A stretch of 64,000 bases of DNA from an uncultured Alphaproteobacteria bacterium (GCA_902518705.1 CABYHW010000003.1:1-64000), one strand, 5' to 3'; counted from the stretch's first letter, positions 36,662-45,387 are shown. Notes: generated by a model from the letters alone, not told the origin. Numbers and translations: made by a program.

Positions 36662-37657
36662 ATGTATCAATTAATTAAAAGTATTGAACTTGAGCCAAGA
36701 AATAACAACGAAGGATACATTTATTTTTTTGATGATTCTTTAAAGACAGATAATATTGATTTTTTAAAGACATTTAAAAAAGGGACAGATAATAAAATTT
36801 TAAGATTTAATAGAAACTTTCAGATATTTAAAAGTTTTGGTATTGTAAGAAAAAAAGGAGTTAAATTTTTTTCAATTTCCAATAATAAAAAAGAAGTAAC
36901 AGATTTGATTATTTCAACTACTAGTTCAAAAATATCTTACAAACAAAAAATTGATATTGATGAAAGTATGAAGGAATTAATAAAATATAAAATTTTAAAT
37001 TATAAAAAATCAAAAAATGAAACATTGAATTTTATGAATGTGTTTAGGACAGAAAATATTAATGAAAAATGTAATATTTTAGACTTGATGAAAGTTAAAA
37101 CATTTTCATTAAAAATGATTGGAATTAAAGATAGAGAAGTTTCTGATAAAAATTTTTTGTTATTGGCAGAAAAGATAGGTAATAAAAATATCATAGCTAA
37201 ATTTCTTGATTCTTTAATCAGATTTGAATTTGGTGTGGCTGAAATATCACTTCAAGAAGGTAATATAGATAAGTTTTTAAATCATTGTCAATTTACGCAA
37301 GAACTAGAGTCAACAGAGTTTTACAAAGATAAAAAAATAAAATCTAATTGTAATATAAATATTAAATCGGGAAATTTGTGCATTCAGACTCTTGGTGAAA
37401 CATTTGAAATAAATATGAAACCAGGAAAATATAAAATGTATGAAATTTTTGATGAGGGTTTTAAAAATAACAAAGAAAAACAATATAAAAGAGTTAAGGA
37501 AGATGAAGAGTATGAAAAATTTAAAAAAAAATATCCTAATATGGAAATGGATGATTATGAATTAGCTATGGCATACAAGGATGGTTATGACCCATGGACC
37601 CCTGCTTTTATCCCTGAAACACCGAGCAATCATTTTCTTCTTTTATCACCCAAATAA
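36662..37657 (+). CDS. unknown soluble protein (island gene 3)
   Basis: 331 residues from the ATG at 36662; a TTG at 36614 would add 16 residues and no Shine-Dalgarno decides between them. The first 90 residues look like a small mixed alpha/beta domain (GYIYFFDDSLKT, then FGIVRKKGVKFFSISNN), followed by a helical middle and a beta segment (NINIKSGNLCIQTLGETFEINMK). The tail from about 285 is acidic and ends in a proline-rich DPWTPAFIPETPSNH stretch. No family is recognised. It lies between the two MORN-like genes and probably shares their transcript. Confidence 0.55.
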   Translation: MYQLIKSIELEPRNNNEGYIYFFDDSLKTDNIDFLKTFKKGTDNKILRFNRNFQIFKSFGIVRKKGVKFFSISNNKKEVTDLIISTTSSKISYKQKIDIDESMKELIKYKILNYKKSKNETLNFMNVFRTENINEKCNILDLMKVKTFSLKMIGIKDREVSDKNFLLLAEKIGNKNIIAKFLDSLIRFEFGVAEISLQEGNIDKFLNHCQFTQELESTEFYKDKKIKSNCNINIKSGNLCIQTLGETFEINMKPGKYKMYEIFDEGFKNNKEKQYKRVKEDEEYEKFKKKYPNMEMDDYELAMAYKDGYDPWTPAFIPETPSNHFLLLSPK

Positions 37658-37676
37658 TTAAATATGGTATCTGAGA

Positions 37677-38291
37677 ATGTTTAAAGATGACGAAAAAATT
37701 GTAATTAAGAGAATTCTTGATGACAAAGATAAGCAGTTTTTAGATTTTACATATACTGGCGATACTAAGAAAGACAACAAAACTCCACACGGTAGAGGTA
37801 ACAAAAAATTTGACTTTGAATATAAGTCTGGAATTTATTACGATTTAGAGAACATCAATTGTAGCAGACATATGGATACAAAAATATATTTTTTAAATTT
37901 AGGTTTACGAGAATATGAAAGTGCAGAATATAAAAATGGTGTAAGAAATGGAACGGCTATGATGCATATGATGGAGTATAGATCGGGTGAAGTAAGAAAT
38001 ACTTTTTATTGTTCATTTAAAAACGGTATTCCCCATGGTTACGCTCTACATCAAGGAATTTTTGATGATAATTTTAGAGAACATCTAGTTTTATATTTTG
38101 AAAAAGGAAAAATATTACACCATTTCTGGAATACAGATAAATCACGAACTAAACATTTAAAAAGATTAGAAAAAAATGATGATGGACATATCTACAGTAT
38201 TGTATCAGGACAGTTAGACGTATTTTTTACAGATGAAAGTTATATATCTCCTCAAGATAGATCGTTCACTCATAAGGATTTTAAGTTATAA
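37677..38291 (+). CDS. MORN-like repeat protein B (island gene 4)
   Basis: 204 residues. ESAEYKNGVRNGTAMMH and FYCSFKNGIPHGYALHQG repeat the pattern of the protein at 36004, and its N-terminal FTYTGDTKKDNKTPHGRG and YYDLENI align with the same protein's YRYEGETKNKIPHTP and PYDLEM. This is a clear diverged duplicate within one operon. No signal peptide or membrane segment is seen. Function unknown. Confidence 0.6.
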   Translation: MFKDDEKIVIKRILDDKDKQFLDFTYTGDTKKDNKTPHGRGNKKFDFEYKSGIYYDLENINCSRHMDTKIYFLNLGLREYESAEYKNGVRNGTAMMHMMEYRSGEVRNTFYCSFKNGIPHGYALHQGIFDDNFREHLVLYFEKGKILHHFWNTDKSRTKHLKRLEKNDDGHIYSIVSGQLDVFFTDESYISPQDRSFTHKDFKL

Positions 38292-38303
38292 TTAAGTTAA
38301 TTT

Positions 38304-38819
38304 ATGAATATTAAAAAAATTTTAGATGAAGAGGAAGATAAACAGAAATCAATAGAGTTAGATAAAATCAAAAAAGAAGAGGAAAGAAAATCTGAGTTAG
38401 AAAAAAACAAAAAATTAATGCAAAAAGGTATTGAGGAAATATTTGATACCGTAAAGTTAAAAATCAATAATTATATTTTACAACTTAAAGATTATCCTAT
38501 TGAGTTTAACAGTCCGTCAAAAATAAATGATGACACTTTTATTTCTTGGATAATTCTTATTGTTGATAAAAAAGAAGCTGAAGACACTCAAGAGCTAGAA
38601 GTTGAATTCTATATAAGTAATTATGATAAACCAAAATATAAATTAATAACAAATAATCAAAATATTAATTTTTCACAGGATTTGTATTTACTTTCGGGAA
38701 AAATTAAAAAATTAGAAAATAAAGAATTCAATGATCTGGATAGTCTGTTTGAAAATTTTATTCAAGTTTCAAAAGAGATATTGGTTAAATTAAAAAATCA
38801 TGAAGTTGATAAACTTTAG
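38304..38819 (+). CDS. coiled-coil protein of unknown function (island gene 5)
   Basis: 171 residues. The first 45 are a highly charged helix (EEEDKQKSIELDKIKKEEER), probably a coiled coil; the rest (about 50-171) looks like a mixed alpha/beta domain with SWIILIVDKKEAEDTQELEVEFYIS. No family is recognised. It is the last gene of the plus-strand island operon, 12 nt after the MORN-like gene, and converges on the gene at 38860. Confidence 0.55.
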   Translation: MNIKKILDEEEDKQKSIELDKIKKEEERKSELEKNKKLMQKGIEEIFDTVKLKINNYILQLKDYPIEFNSPSKINDDTFISWIILIVDKKEAEDTQELEVEFYISNYDKPKYKLITNNQNINFSQDLYLLSGKIKKLENKEFNDLDSLFENFIQVSKEILVKLKNHEVDKL

Positions 38820-38859
38820 GATCACTTTTGCTCCATTCTTTATTTACAAAAGTATTCAT

Positions 38860-40059
38860 TTATTCAAAAAAACTTAGACTTTCTTTATCAGTATCAAATA
38901 ATTCAGGACACACATTTCTTATTTTTTCTACTCTCCTCTTTTGAATAAGTATTGTTAATGGGAAGAGTGGTAAAACTTCCTCAATTTTTTTATATTTTTG
39001 TCTATTCTTATTAAATTCTTCCTCTAATTTTGCTGGTTCTGCTTTTTGCCTTCTTATATTTTCTAAATGGTCCATAATGTTCATAGATTTTGTAGTAGTT
39101 TTTTCTGCATTTATAAATTCATTTATATCTTTGAAGTAAATTTCCATGAGGACATGAGTTTCATTAATAGTATCTTGAAATATTCTATATCTTAGTTCAC
39201 TAATAAACCGTGAATATGCTCCTAAATTATTGTTATGAATATCTTCAATCTTTTTTTGAAGCTTTTTTCCTTCACTGACAAAATTCAAAAATTCTTTTTG
39301 TTTTTTATCATAAATCCAATCCCTAATTTGGTTAAAATTTGGAGCAAAATACAGTTCTTGTAAATCTGAATGAAATTCAGTCAATTCGTGAATTTGCGCT
39401 TCAATATATTCTTTTTTAATAATTTTTTTAAAAAGAGACGGGTGAATACTTAAGTCTGATTTAATTTTAAATGGAAGGTTTTTGATATTAATGTGAGATA
39501 TATCTTTTGAAGAAAAATTTAAAATTTGGAGATTACCCATATTTAAAATATTGCTGCTAGAAGTATCTTTGTTAAAAACTATTTGATCACTCTCTAGTTT
39601 TATTTCATATGTAGTATAATTATTGTTTTTGTGAGATAAATCAGCTGCATCAACATCATGATATTCCAAACCTAAGCTTTTTTTTATATTTTTTCTTTCT
39701 TCAATTTCTTTATCAGTTCTATTAACTAACAATGGATCAAGATGATAAAAAAATATTCCAATAGATGAAACTGTTTCTAGATGATCTTCTTTAAATTTTT
39801 GAATATATTTTAATTTGTTATAGCACTCTTCAAGAAATTCTCTGTATTCATCTATGTTTAGTTTGCTTTCTATTTTTATTTTACCTTCAGCTTCTAGTAA
39901 TTTTTTATTTATAAGTTCTTCATTTGATAGATTATAAACTAAATCACTAGTCTTAACCAATAAGTCGTCATTTTTTTGATTACCATTTCCATCCAAATGT
40001 TTACCAATATCTTTTTTTAAAAGTGTCAAAATGCTACTATCAATAGTTATCTCTTTCAT
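38860..40059 (-). CDS. unknown soluble protein (island gene 6)
   Basis: 399 residues, charged, mostly helical, without a signal peptide or membrane segment. A beta-rich patch lies around residues 150-200 (YTTYEIKLESDQIVFNKD), then long helices with coiled-coil character (about 230-290 and 320-360). I recognise no catalytic motif. It is downstream of the small secreted-protein gene on the same strand, 24 nt apart, so the two form a minus-strand pair opposite the five-gene row. Confidence 0.55.
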   Translation of the reverse strand: MKEITIDSSILTLLKKDIGKHLDGNGNQKNDDLLVKTSDLVYNLSNEELINKKLLEAEGKIKIESKLNIDEYREFLEECYNKLKYIQKFKEDHLETVSSIGIFFYHLDPLLVNRTDKEIEERKNIKKSLGLEYHDVDAADLSHKNNNYTTYEIKLESDQIVFNKDTSSSNILNMGNLQILNFSSKDISHINIKNLPFKIKSDLSIHPSLFKKIIKKEYIEAQIHELTEFHSDLQELYFAPNFNQIRDWIYDKKQKEFLNFVSEGKKLQKKIEDIHNNNLGAYSRFISELRYRIFQDTINETHVLMEIYFKDINEFINAEKTTTKSMNIMDHLENIRRQKAEPAKLEEEFNKNRQKYKKIEEVLPLFPLTILIQKRRVEKIRNVCPELFDTDKESLSFFE

Positions 40060-40083
40060 CTTTTTAATTTCAAATTTGTTTTA

Positions 40084-40557
40084 TCATTGGATTTTGTTAC
40101 AGTGTCCGTAAACATAAAATATGTTTCTATACAAATTATCACTAAATTTTTCTCTAATTTGTAATTCAAAATAATTATCTAAAACTAAATTAATTTCGTA
40201 ATTATCTAAATAGCCAAAATAACTCATGGATCCTTTTTTGAAATCTGTTATCTCAATATTTTGTTCATACTTATCTTTTATAGTAATTTTATTATTATCT
40301 ACTTTTATAGTAGAAAAGAGCAAACCTTTTTCAGGTATTACATCATCATTAAAAGTACAAGTTGGAACAATTTTTCCATCTATATATTCAAGTAGAGATG
40401 CCTGGCAATATTTTTTAGCAATACAATTATAAATTTCTTCCTTTGCAAATAATGATTTGGTAGAGAAAAATAAAAAGATAACTAGAATTATTCGTACAGA
40501 TCTGTGTTTAAGGATTTTATTAATCTCCTTCATTTCTTCTTTTTTCAAATTCATCAA
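40084..40557 (-). CDS. secreted or membrane-anchored small protein (island gene 7)
   Basis: 157 residues. A basic N-terminus (KEINKILKHRSVR) precedes a hydrophobic stretch (IILVIFLFFSTKSLFA) that looks like a signal peptide with cleavage after LFA near residue 38; a start at Met9 (40533) is also possible. The mature part of about 120 residues has four cysteines (two in NCIAKKYCQA, one in PTCTF, one in GHCNK), which may form disulfides. No family is recognised. It would be periplasmic, the only exported product of the island. Confidence 0.55.
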   Translation of the reverse strand: MMNLKKEEMKEINKILKHRSVRIILVIFLFFSTKSLFAKEEIYNCIAKKYCQASLLEYIDGKIVPTCTFNDDVIPEKGLLFSTIKVDNNKITIKDKYEQNIEITDFKKGSMSYFGYLDNYEINLVLDNYFELQIREKFSDNLYRNIFYVYGHCNKIQ

Positions 40558-40585
40558 TTAAAGATTAATATAATTTATACCAAAT

Positions 40586-40607
40586 ATCTACACGACATCT
40601 ACACGAC
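40586..40607 (+). repeat. tandem 11-bp repeat beside the right junction
   Basis: ATCTACACGAC occurs twice in direct tandem (40586-40596, 40597-40607), 35 nt before the right repeat. Tandem short repeats next to a tRNA-derived junction resemble the arm-type binding sites of tyrosine integrases. Assignment is inference. Confidence 0.5.
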
Positions 40608-40608
40608 A

Positions 40609-40623
40609 TGCCATTTTATGGCA
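40609..40623. repeat. perfect palindrome beside the right junction
   Basis: TGCCATTTTATGGCA: six-base arms around TTT. It follows directly on the tandem repeats and lies 18 nt before the right repeat. It may be a protein-binding site for excision or a small hairpin. Confidence 0.45.
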
Positions 40624-40641
40624 GAAATAAAGGACAAAAAA

Positions 40642-40718
40642 CGGTTGAAAGCACCGGTCTTGAAAACCGGCAACGGGGCAACTCGTTCGTGAGTTCGAAT
40701 CTCACTCTCTCCGCCATT
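40642..40718 (+). repeat. right direct repeat (attR), 3' fragment of tRNA-Ser
   Basis: Matches 35622-35698 with two differences. It lacks the 5' acceptor strand and the first part of the D arm (the sequence before it is A-rich), so it cannot fold as a tRNA. The anticodon stem reads CCGGT/ACCGG instead of CTGGT/ACCAG, still fully paired. Confidence 0.85.
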
Positions 40719-40748
40719 ATTAATTAAAGATTTAATATTTTAAAAAAA

Positions 40749-40865
40749 TTATTTTTTATCTTCAAGTTTATCTACTCTTTTTTTTAAATCTTGAACTAAA
40801 AAATAAATATAGACAATTGGCCCCATAATCATGACTCCAACTAAAAAGGCTAAAAATTCAAACAT
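40749..40865 (-). CDS. small single-span membrane protein
   Basis: 38 codons from ATG at 40865 to TAA at 40749. It encodes about 23 hydrophobic residues (FEFLAFLVGVMIMGPIVYIY) followed by a short charged helix (QDLKKRVDKLEDKK). The layout, one membrane helix plus a coiled tail, is typical of real small membrane proteins and unlikely by chance. No clear Shine-Dalgarno. It lies just outside the island, about 50 nt upstream of nothing on its strand but the attR repeat. Confidence 0.5.
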   Translation of the reverse strand: MFEFLAFLVGVMIMGPIVYIYFLVQDLKKRVDKLEDKK

Positions 40866-40912
40866 ATTAATATTATAAATCAAAAAGAATTTTTCTCAAT
40901 AGACACAAAAAA

Positions 40913-42007
40913 TTATTTTTTTTCAAATAACCATAATTTATCTTGAGCTAAAAAAAATATTTTACCATTATCTGGATGAATTTTAATATCTCTTATTCTT
41001 CCTATTTCTTTTTTAAAAATAATATCTTCTTTTACATTATCTAAATTTGAAAAATCTAATGAACGTAAAGATTGATCTTTTAAAGATGTTATAAGTGCTA
41101 ATCCTTTAAATTCTGGAAATTCTTCTCCATCATATATCGTAATAGCACTAACAGCAATTGAAGGCACCCAGTAATGAATTGCTTTAGTATAACCCGGTAA
41201 CCATTTGGGTCCAATGTTGGAATTATCATAATTAGTTCCACCCCAACCTAAAATTTTCCAACCATAATTTTCACCCTTTTTTACTTCACCAAACCAATCA
41301 CCGCCTTTTGCTCCATGATTACTAATATAAATTTTATTATCAAAAGGTGAGACGGACATTCCTTGAGGATTTCTTACACCGATTTGATATATTTCTGGTA
41401 ACCAGGTTTCTTGTGAAATGTAATGAGGGTTATCTTTAGGTGAAGTTCCGTCTAATTTAATTCGAATGATACTTCCAGGATGTTGTTTTGCATCCTGAGC
41501 TATCATTCCTTTCCCTCTTTCGCCCACAGATGCATATAAATAATCATCATGAATAGCTATTCTAGAACCATAGTGATAAGGAGATCTTATAGGTGGATTA
41601 GCCCTAAAAATGTTTTCAAAATCTAAGAAATTTAAATCTAAATCAGCTTTTGCAATAGATGTGGTTGAAGGACTAAATAATTTATCACCAATCTTTTCGG
41701 AGTAGGATATAAAAATCTGATCATTATAAAAGTAAACATCTAAAAGGCCGCCTTGCGAATTTTTATCTCTAATAAAATTTAAGTTATGATCTATTACTGT
41801 TATCTTATTATTTTGAATATCATATAGCTTAATTTTTCCTGTTTTTTCACTTATTAAAATCTGATTATTATTTATAAATGTGAAACTCCAAGGAGAACTT
41901 AAGTTTGATTTTAAAATTTCAAGCTTATATTTGTTGTCTAAAGACAAAGCATTTTTACCAAATAATAAAAAAATTAAAAAATTAAATATGATAATAAATT
42001 TAACCAT
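40913..42007 (-). CDS. PQQ-dependent aldose sugar dehydrogenase-like protein (YliI/Gdh-B type)
   Basis: 364 residues with a signal peptide (cleavage near ALS, residue 21). The six-bladed propeller signatures are SSPWSFTFINNNQILISEKTGKI, RIAIHDDYLYASVGERG near residue 150, IYQIGVRNPQGMSVSPFDNKIYISNHGAKGGDWFGEV and YGWKILGWGG. Proteins of this type oxidise aldoses in the periplasm with PQQ as cofactor. No PQQ synthesis genes are in the window. Its ATG shares a base with the mfd stop, so it rides on the mfd transcript. Confidence 0.88.
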   Translation of the reverse strand: MVKFIIIFNFLIFLLFGKNALSLDNKYKLEILKSNLSSPWSFTFINNNQILISEKTGKIKLYDIQNNKITVIDHNLNFIRDKNSQGGLLDVYFYNDQIFISYSEKIGDKLFSPSTTSIAKADLDLNFLDFENIFRANPPIRSPYHYGSRIAIHDDYLYASVGERGKGMIAQDAKQHPGSIIRIKLDGTSPKDNPHYISQETWLPEIYQIGVRNPQGMSVSPFDNKIYISNHGAKGGDWFGEVKKGENYGWKILGWGGTNYDNSNIGPKWLPGYTKAIHYWVPSIAVSAITIYDGEEFPEFKGLALITSLKDQSLRSLDFSNLDNVKEDIIFKKEIGRIRDIKIHPDNGKIFFLAQDKLWLFEKK

Positions 42008-45000
42008 TATTTAATCAAATTAATCACATTTTTAGATAATTCAAATCTGTCATTAATTAAATTACCATCAAAATCATAAAAAATTTTTTGATCAGGTCTT
42101 AATATTAAAGAACTATTATTTGATAATGAGAGTTCTAATAATTTTTCTGGATTTTTTGGTTTATTTTGAAAAAAACTAATTAATATACCTTTTCTACTAA
42201 ATTCAAACTTTTCAATATTATTTTTTAAACAAATAATTTTTATTTCTACTAATTTTAGTAAATTAATTAATTGTTTAGGTAATTTACCAAACCTATCTAT
42301 TAATTCTATTTTAATCTCTTCAATTTCTTTTTTATTATTTATATTTGAGATTCTTTTATAAATAGAAAGCCTTAGATCAACATCGTTAATAAAATCTTCA
42401 GGTATATAAATTTCAACAGGGATTTTAATAATTGGTTGAAAACTATCTTTTTTTATAAAATCTGAATTAATTTTACTTTTTTGTAAATTTATCTCTTCTT
42501 CAAGCATTTGATGATAAAGCTCAGTTCCAATTTCTTTGATAAAACCACTCTGTTCCTCTCCAATTATAGAACCACCACCTCGAAGATCAAGATCTTGAGA
42601 TGCTATATTAAAACCTGCACCAAGATGATCGGAAGAGTTTATTATTGATAATCTTTTTCTACCATTATCTTTTAGTTCACTTTCTTTGTATGTAATGTAT
42701 GCGTATCCACGTTTGGAAGATCGACCTACCCTTCCTTTCAATTGATATAAAGCTGCTAAAGAAAATATATTTGATCGGTAAACAATAATTGTATTTACAT
42801 GAGGCAAATCCAAACCATTTTCAATAATATTTGTGCTTAACATTAAAGGTACTTCTTGGTTATAAAATTTTGATATTCTACTTTCTAATAATTTAGGACT
42901 AAGCTGACCGTGTGTAATTACATATTTAATTTCTGGTAAATTATCATTTAAAAATTGCTCAACAAAAGGTAAGTCCTTTTTTCTTGGAACAACAAAATAA
43001 ACGCCGTTTTTTCTTCCATATATTTCTCTTTTTATAGCTTCTGTGATAGTCATAGGATCAAATGGGGAAACGTAAGTCCTAACCGCCATTCTTTCAAATG
43101 GAGCTGTGAGAATCAGACTTAGATCTCTTATTCCTGAAAGAGACATACTTAAAGTTCTTGGAATAGGTGTTGCACTAAGCGAGATACAATGAGCTTTTGG
43201 TGCAATTTCTTTAAATTTTTCTTTTTGAATTGTTCCTAGTTTTTGCTCTTCATCGTAAACTATTAGACCGAGCCTATTAAATTTTAATTTATCATTTAAT
43301 AAAGCATGAGTTCCTACTAAAACATCTATTTTACCAGTATTACATTTTTCAAAAATTTCTTTTTTATCTTTCAATGATACTAATCTAGAAATTTCTGCAA
43401 TATTAATTCCAAAAATAGATAACCTTTTTTTAAAATTAATAAAATGCTGCCTAGATAAAATTGTAGTTGGCACTAAAACTACAGATTGTAAATTTGATTT
43501 TGCAGCTAGAAAAATAGCTCTTAAAATTACTTCTGTTTTTCCAAATGCAACATCGCCTACAATTAATCTATCGGATGGTATCATCTTAGAAAAATCATTA
43601 ATTACATCTTGAATTGCATTCAATTGATCATCGGTTTCGACATATGGGAAAGTACTAACAAATTTATCGTATTCAGAGATATTAGTATTAATTTCATAAG
43701 ATTGAGATTGAAGCCTCTTAGAAGCTATTGAAATAAGTTTTTTTGCAGCATCCCTAATTTTCTTTTTTGCATCTGCTTTCCTTTTTTGCCAATGCGAAGC
43801 ACCGAGTTTATCTAAAATAATATTTCCATCAGTATCATCACTGTATTTTGATACATAACTTAAATTTTCAACTGGTAAAAAAAGTCTTTGATTTTCAAAA
43901 AATTCTAACTCTAAACACTCATGAATTGAGTCATTTAATTCAATTTTTCTAATATTATTAAACTTACAAAGACCGTACTCAGAATGAACCAGAATAGAAT
44001 CAATTGATAATTTATTTAATTCTTCAAAAAATATAGTTTGTTTGCGTGATTTAGATTTTTGAGTATTAAAAAAATAACCAAATAAGGATTTTTCATTAAT
44101 AAAAATATATTTATTTAGTTTAAATGACTCATCAATATCTAAAATAGTTAAAAGAATGTTATCTGGCAATGAATGATTAAAATTTGTTACATCATTTAAA
44201 TTTAAGCTTAAATTATTTTCTAATATTTTAGATACCCTGTCTAAACTTCCTTTACTACGACAACATATATAAATAATATTATCTTTAGAATTAGTTTTAA
44301 AAAATTGATTTATAAAAGTAAAATCTATTTCCTTTTTAATAGATGATAAATTATGAATAATATTTACATCAATATGAATATGATTATTTTTATCAAATGT
44401 ATTGAAATAAAAGTGTTCGTTATTTTCTAAATATTTTTTGAATATTTCTTTGTTTAAGTAAAAATATTCAGGTGATAGAAAAAAACTTTCTTTATTATTT
44501 TTTCTTGCTAAATAAAAATCATTTATATTTTCTAATCTATTTTCAAATATATTTTTAAATTCGTCATTTAAAAGTATTTTATAGTCTTTAACATAATCAA
44601 ACAATGTTTCGAGATTATCATAGAATAAAGGCAAAAACTGTTCACCACCAGATGGAATAATATTTTCAGAAAAAAGATTATAAACTTGACTATTTCTATA
44701 ATCTGGAAATATTTCCCTAAAATTTTTTCTAAATAAGTTAAGATTATTTTCATTAAGAATTAATTCATTAATAATATTAAACTCTAAATCACTATTTATT
44801 TCTTTTAATCTTTTTTGAGTAATTGGATCAAATTCAAAAATCGTCTCTATTTCTTCATCAAAAAAATCTATTCTTATTGGCTTAGATCTATCATTTGGAA
44901 AAATATCCAGAATTGATCCTCTTACAGAAAATTCTGATTTATCACGCACTAAAGATGTTCTTTGGAATCCTAAGAGGACAAGGTTATTAATAAGATCCTC

Positions 45001-45387
45001 AAATTTAAATTTTTTATTTTTTGAAATTTTAAAAAGTTGTGAATTAATAATTGATTTAGGGATTATTTTTTGAGTTATTGAATTAATTGTAGTGAGTATT
45101 ATTCTTTTTGCTTTAGAATTTGATAGAATTTTAAGTGTTTTTAATCTTTCTATTTGAACTTCTTTTGAAGGAGAGACATTATCATATGGAATTTGATCCC
45201 AAGATTTAAATAATAAAATTTCAACATCAGGTAATAACCATTTAATTTTTTGTTCCATAGATGATATTTCTCTCTCATCTTTTCCAATATATAAAATTGA
45301 TTTATTAGAATTTTGATAGAACTGAGAAATGAAAAAGGGCTCAACATTGTGAATTGATGGACCGATTGTATTTTTATTCTTCATCAA
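42007..45387 (-). CDS. mfd: transcription-repair coupling factor
   Basis: 1126 residues, full length. The N-terminal UvrB-like region shows LVRDKSEFSVRGSILDIFP; the RNA polymerase-interacting part has LVHSEYGLCKF and ELEFFENQRLFLPVENL near residue 480; the helicase has Walker A in GDVAFGKTEV and a DEEQ box in YDEEQKLG, and LKGRVGRSSKRGYAY is motif VI. Mfd removes stalled RNA polymerase and recruits UvrA. It overlaps sdhE by 14 nt. The pairing with sdhE and divergent recG is conserved in Alphaproteobacteria. Confidence 0.96.
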   Translation of the reverse strand: MMKNKNTIGPSIHNVEPFFISQFYQNSNKSILYIGKDEREISSMEQKIKWLLPDVEILLFKSWDQIPYDNVSPSKEVQIERLKTLKILSNSKAKRIILTTINSITQKIIPKSIINSQLFKISKNKKFKFEDLINNLVLLGFQRTSLVRDKSEFSVRGSILDIFPNDRSKPIRIDFFDEEIETIFEFDPITQKRLKEINSDLEFNIINELILNENNLNLFRKNFREIFPDYRNSQVYNLFSENIIPSGGEQFLPLFYDNLETLFDYVKDYKILLNDEFKNIFENRLENINDFYLARKNNKESFFLSPEYFYLNKEIFKKYLENNEHFYFNTFDKNNHIHIDVNIIHNLSSIKKEIDFTFINQFFKTNSKDNIIYICCRSKGSLDRVSKILENNLSLNLNDVTNFNHSLPDNILLTILDIDESFKLNKYIFINEKSLFGYFFNTQKSKSRKQTIFFEELNKLSIDSILVHSEYGLCKFNNIRKIELNDSIHECLELEFFENQRLFLPVENLSYVSKYSDDTDGNIILDKLGASHWQKRKADAKKKIRDAAKKLISIASKRLQSQSYEINTNISEYDKFVSTFPYVETDDQLNAIQDVINDFSKMIPSDRLIVGDVAFGKTEVILRAIFLAAKSNLQSVVLVPTTILSRQHFINFKKRLSIFGINIAEISRLVSLKDKKEIFEKCNTGKIDVLVGTHALLNDKLKFNRLGLIVYDEEQKLGTIQKEKFKEIAPKAHCISLSATPIPRTLSMSLSGIRDLSLILTAPFERMAVRTYVSPFDPMTITEAIKREIYGRKNGVYFVVPRKKDLPFVEQFLNDNLPEIKYVITHGQLSPKLLESRISKFYNQEVPLMLSTNIIENGLDLPHVNTIIVYRSNIFSLAALYQLKGRVGRSSKRGYAYITYKESELKDNGRKRLSIINSSDHLGAGFNIASQDLDLRGGGSIIGEEQSGFIKEIGTELYHQMLEEEINLQKSKINSDFIKKDSFQPIIKIPVEIYIPEDFINDVDLRLSIYKRISNINNKKEIEEIKIELIDRFGKLPKQLINLLKLVEIKIICLKNNIEKFEFSRKGILISFFQNKPKNPEKLLELSLSNNSSLILRPDQKIFYDFDGNLINDRFELSKNVINLIK

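Larger units (their letters stand above)
35622..40718. mobile_element. tRNA-Ser-integrated genomic island of about 5 kb, no recombinase recognised
   Basis: Bounded by a 77-nt direct repeat (35622-35698 and 40642-40718) formed by the 3' part of tRNA-Ser(TGA). Inside are seven genes of unknown function: five plus-strand genes in a tight row (35750-38819) and two minus-strand genes (38860-40557). All lack recognisable homologues by eye. The flanking genes mltB and the PQQ dehydrogenase belong to ordinary chromosomal neighbourhoods. No integrase, excisionase, replication or phage structural gene is recognisable, so it is a satellite mobilised in trans, or a remnant that lost its integrase. Base composition does not differ visibly from the host. 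Confidence 0.75.

Noticed and set aside
40504-40692. Plus-strand frame running through the attR region as an integrase remnant
   Set aside because: It crosses the signal-peptide gene and the tRNA fragment in other frames, is short, and shows none of the R-H-R-Y residues of tyrosine recombinases.
40642-40716. Second functional tRNA-Ser
   Set aside because: The 5' acceptor strand and part of the D arm are missing, so it cannot fold; it is the displaced 3' end at the island junction.
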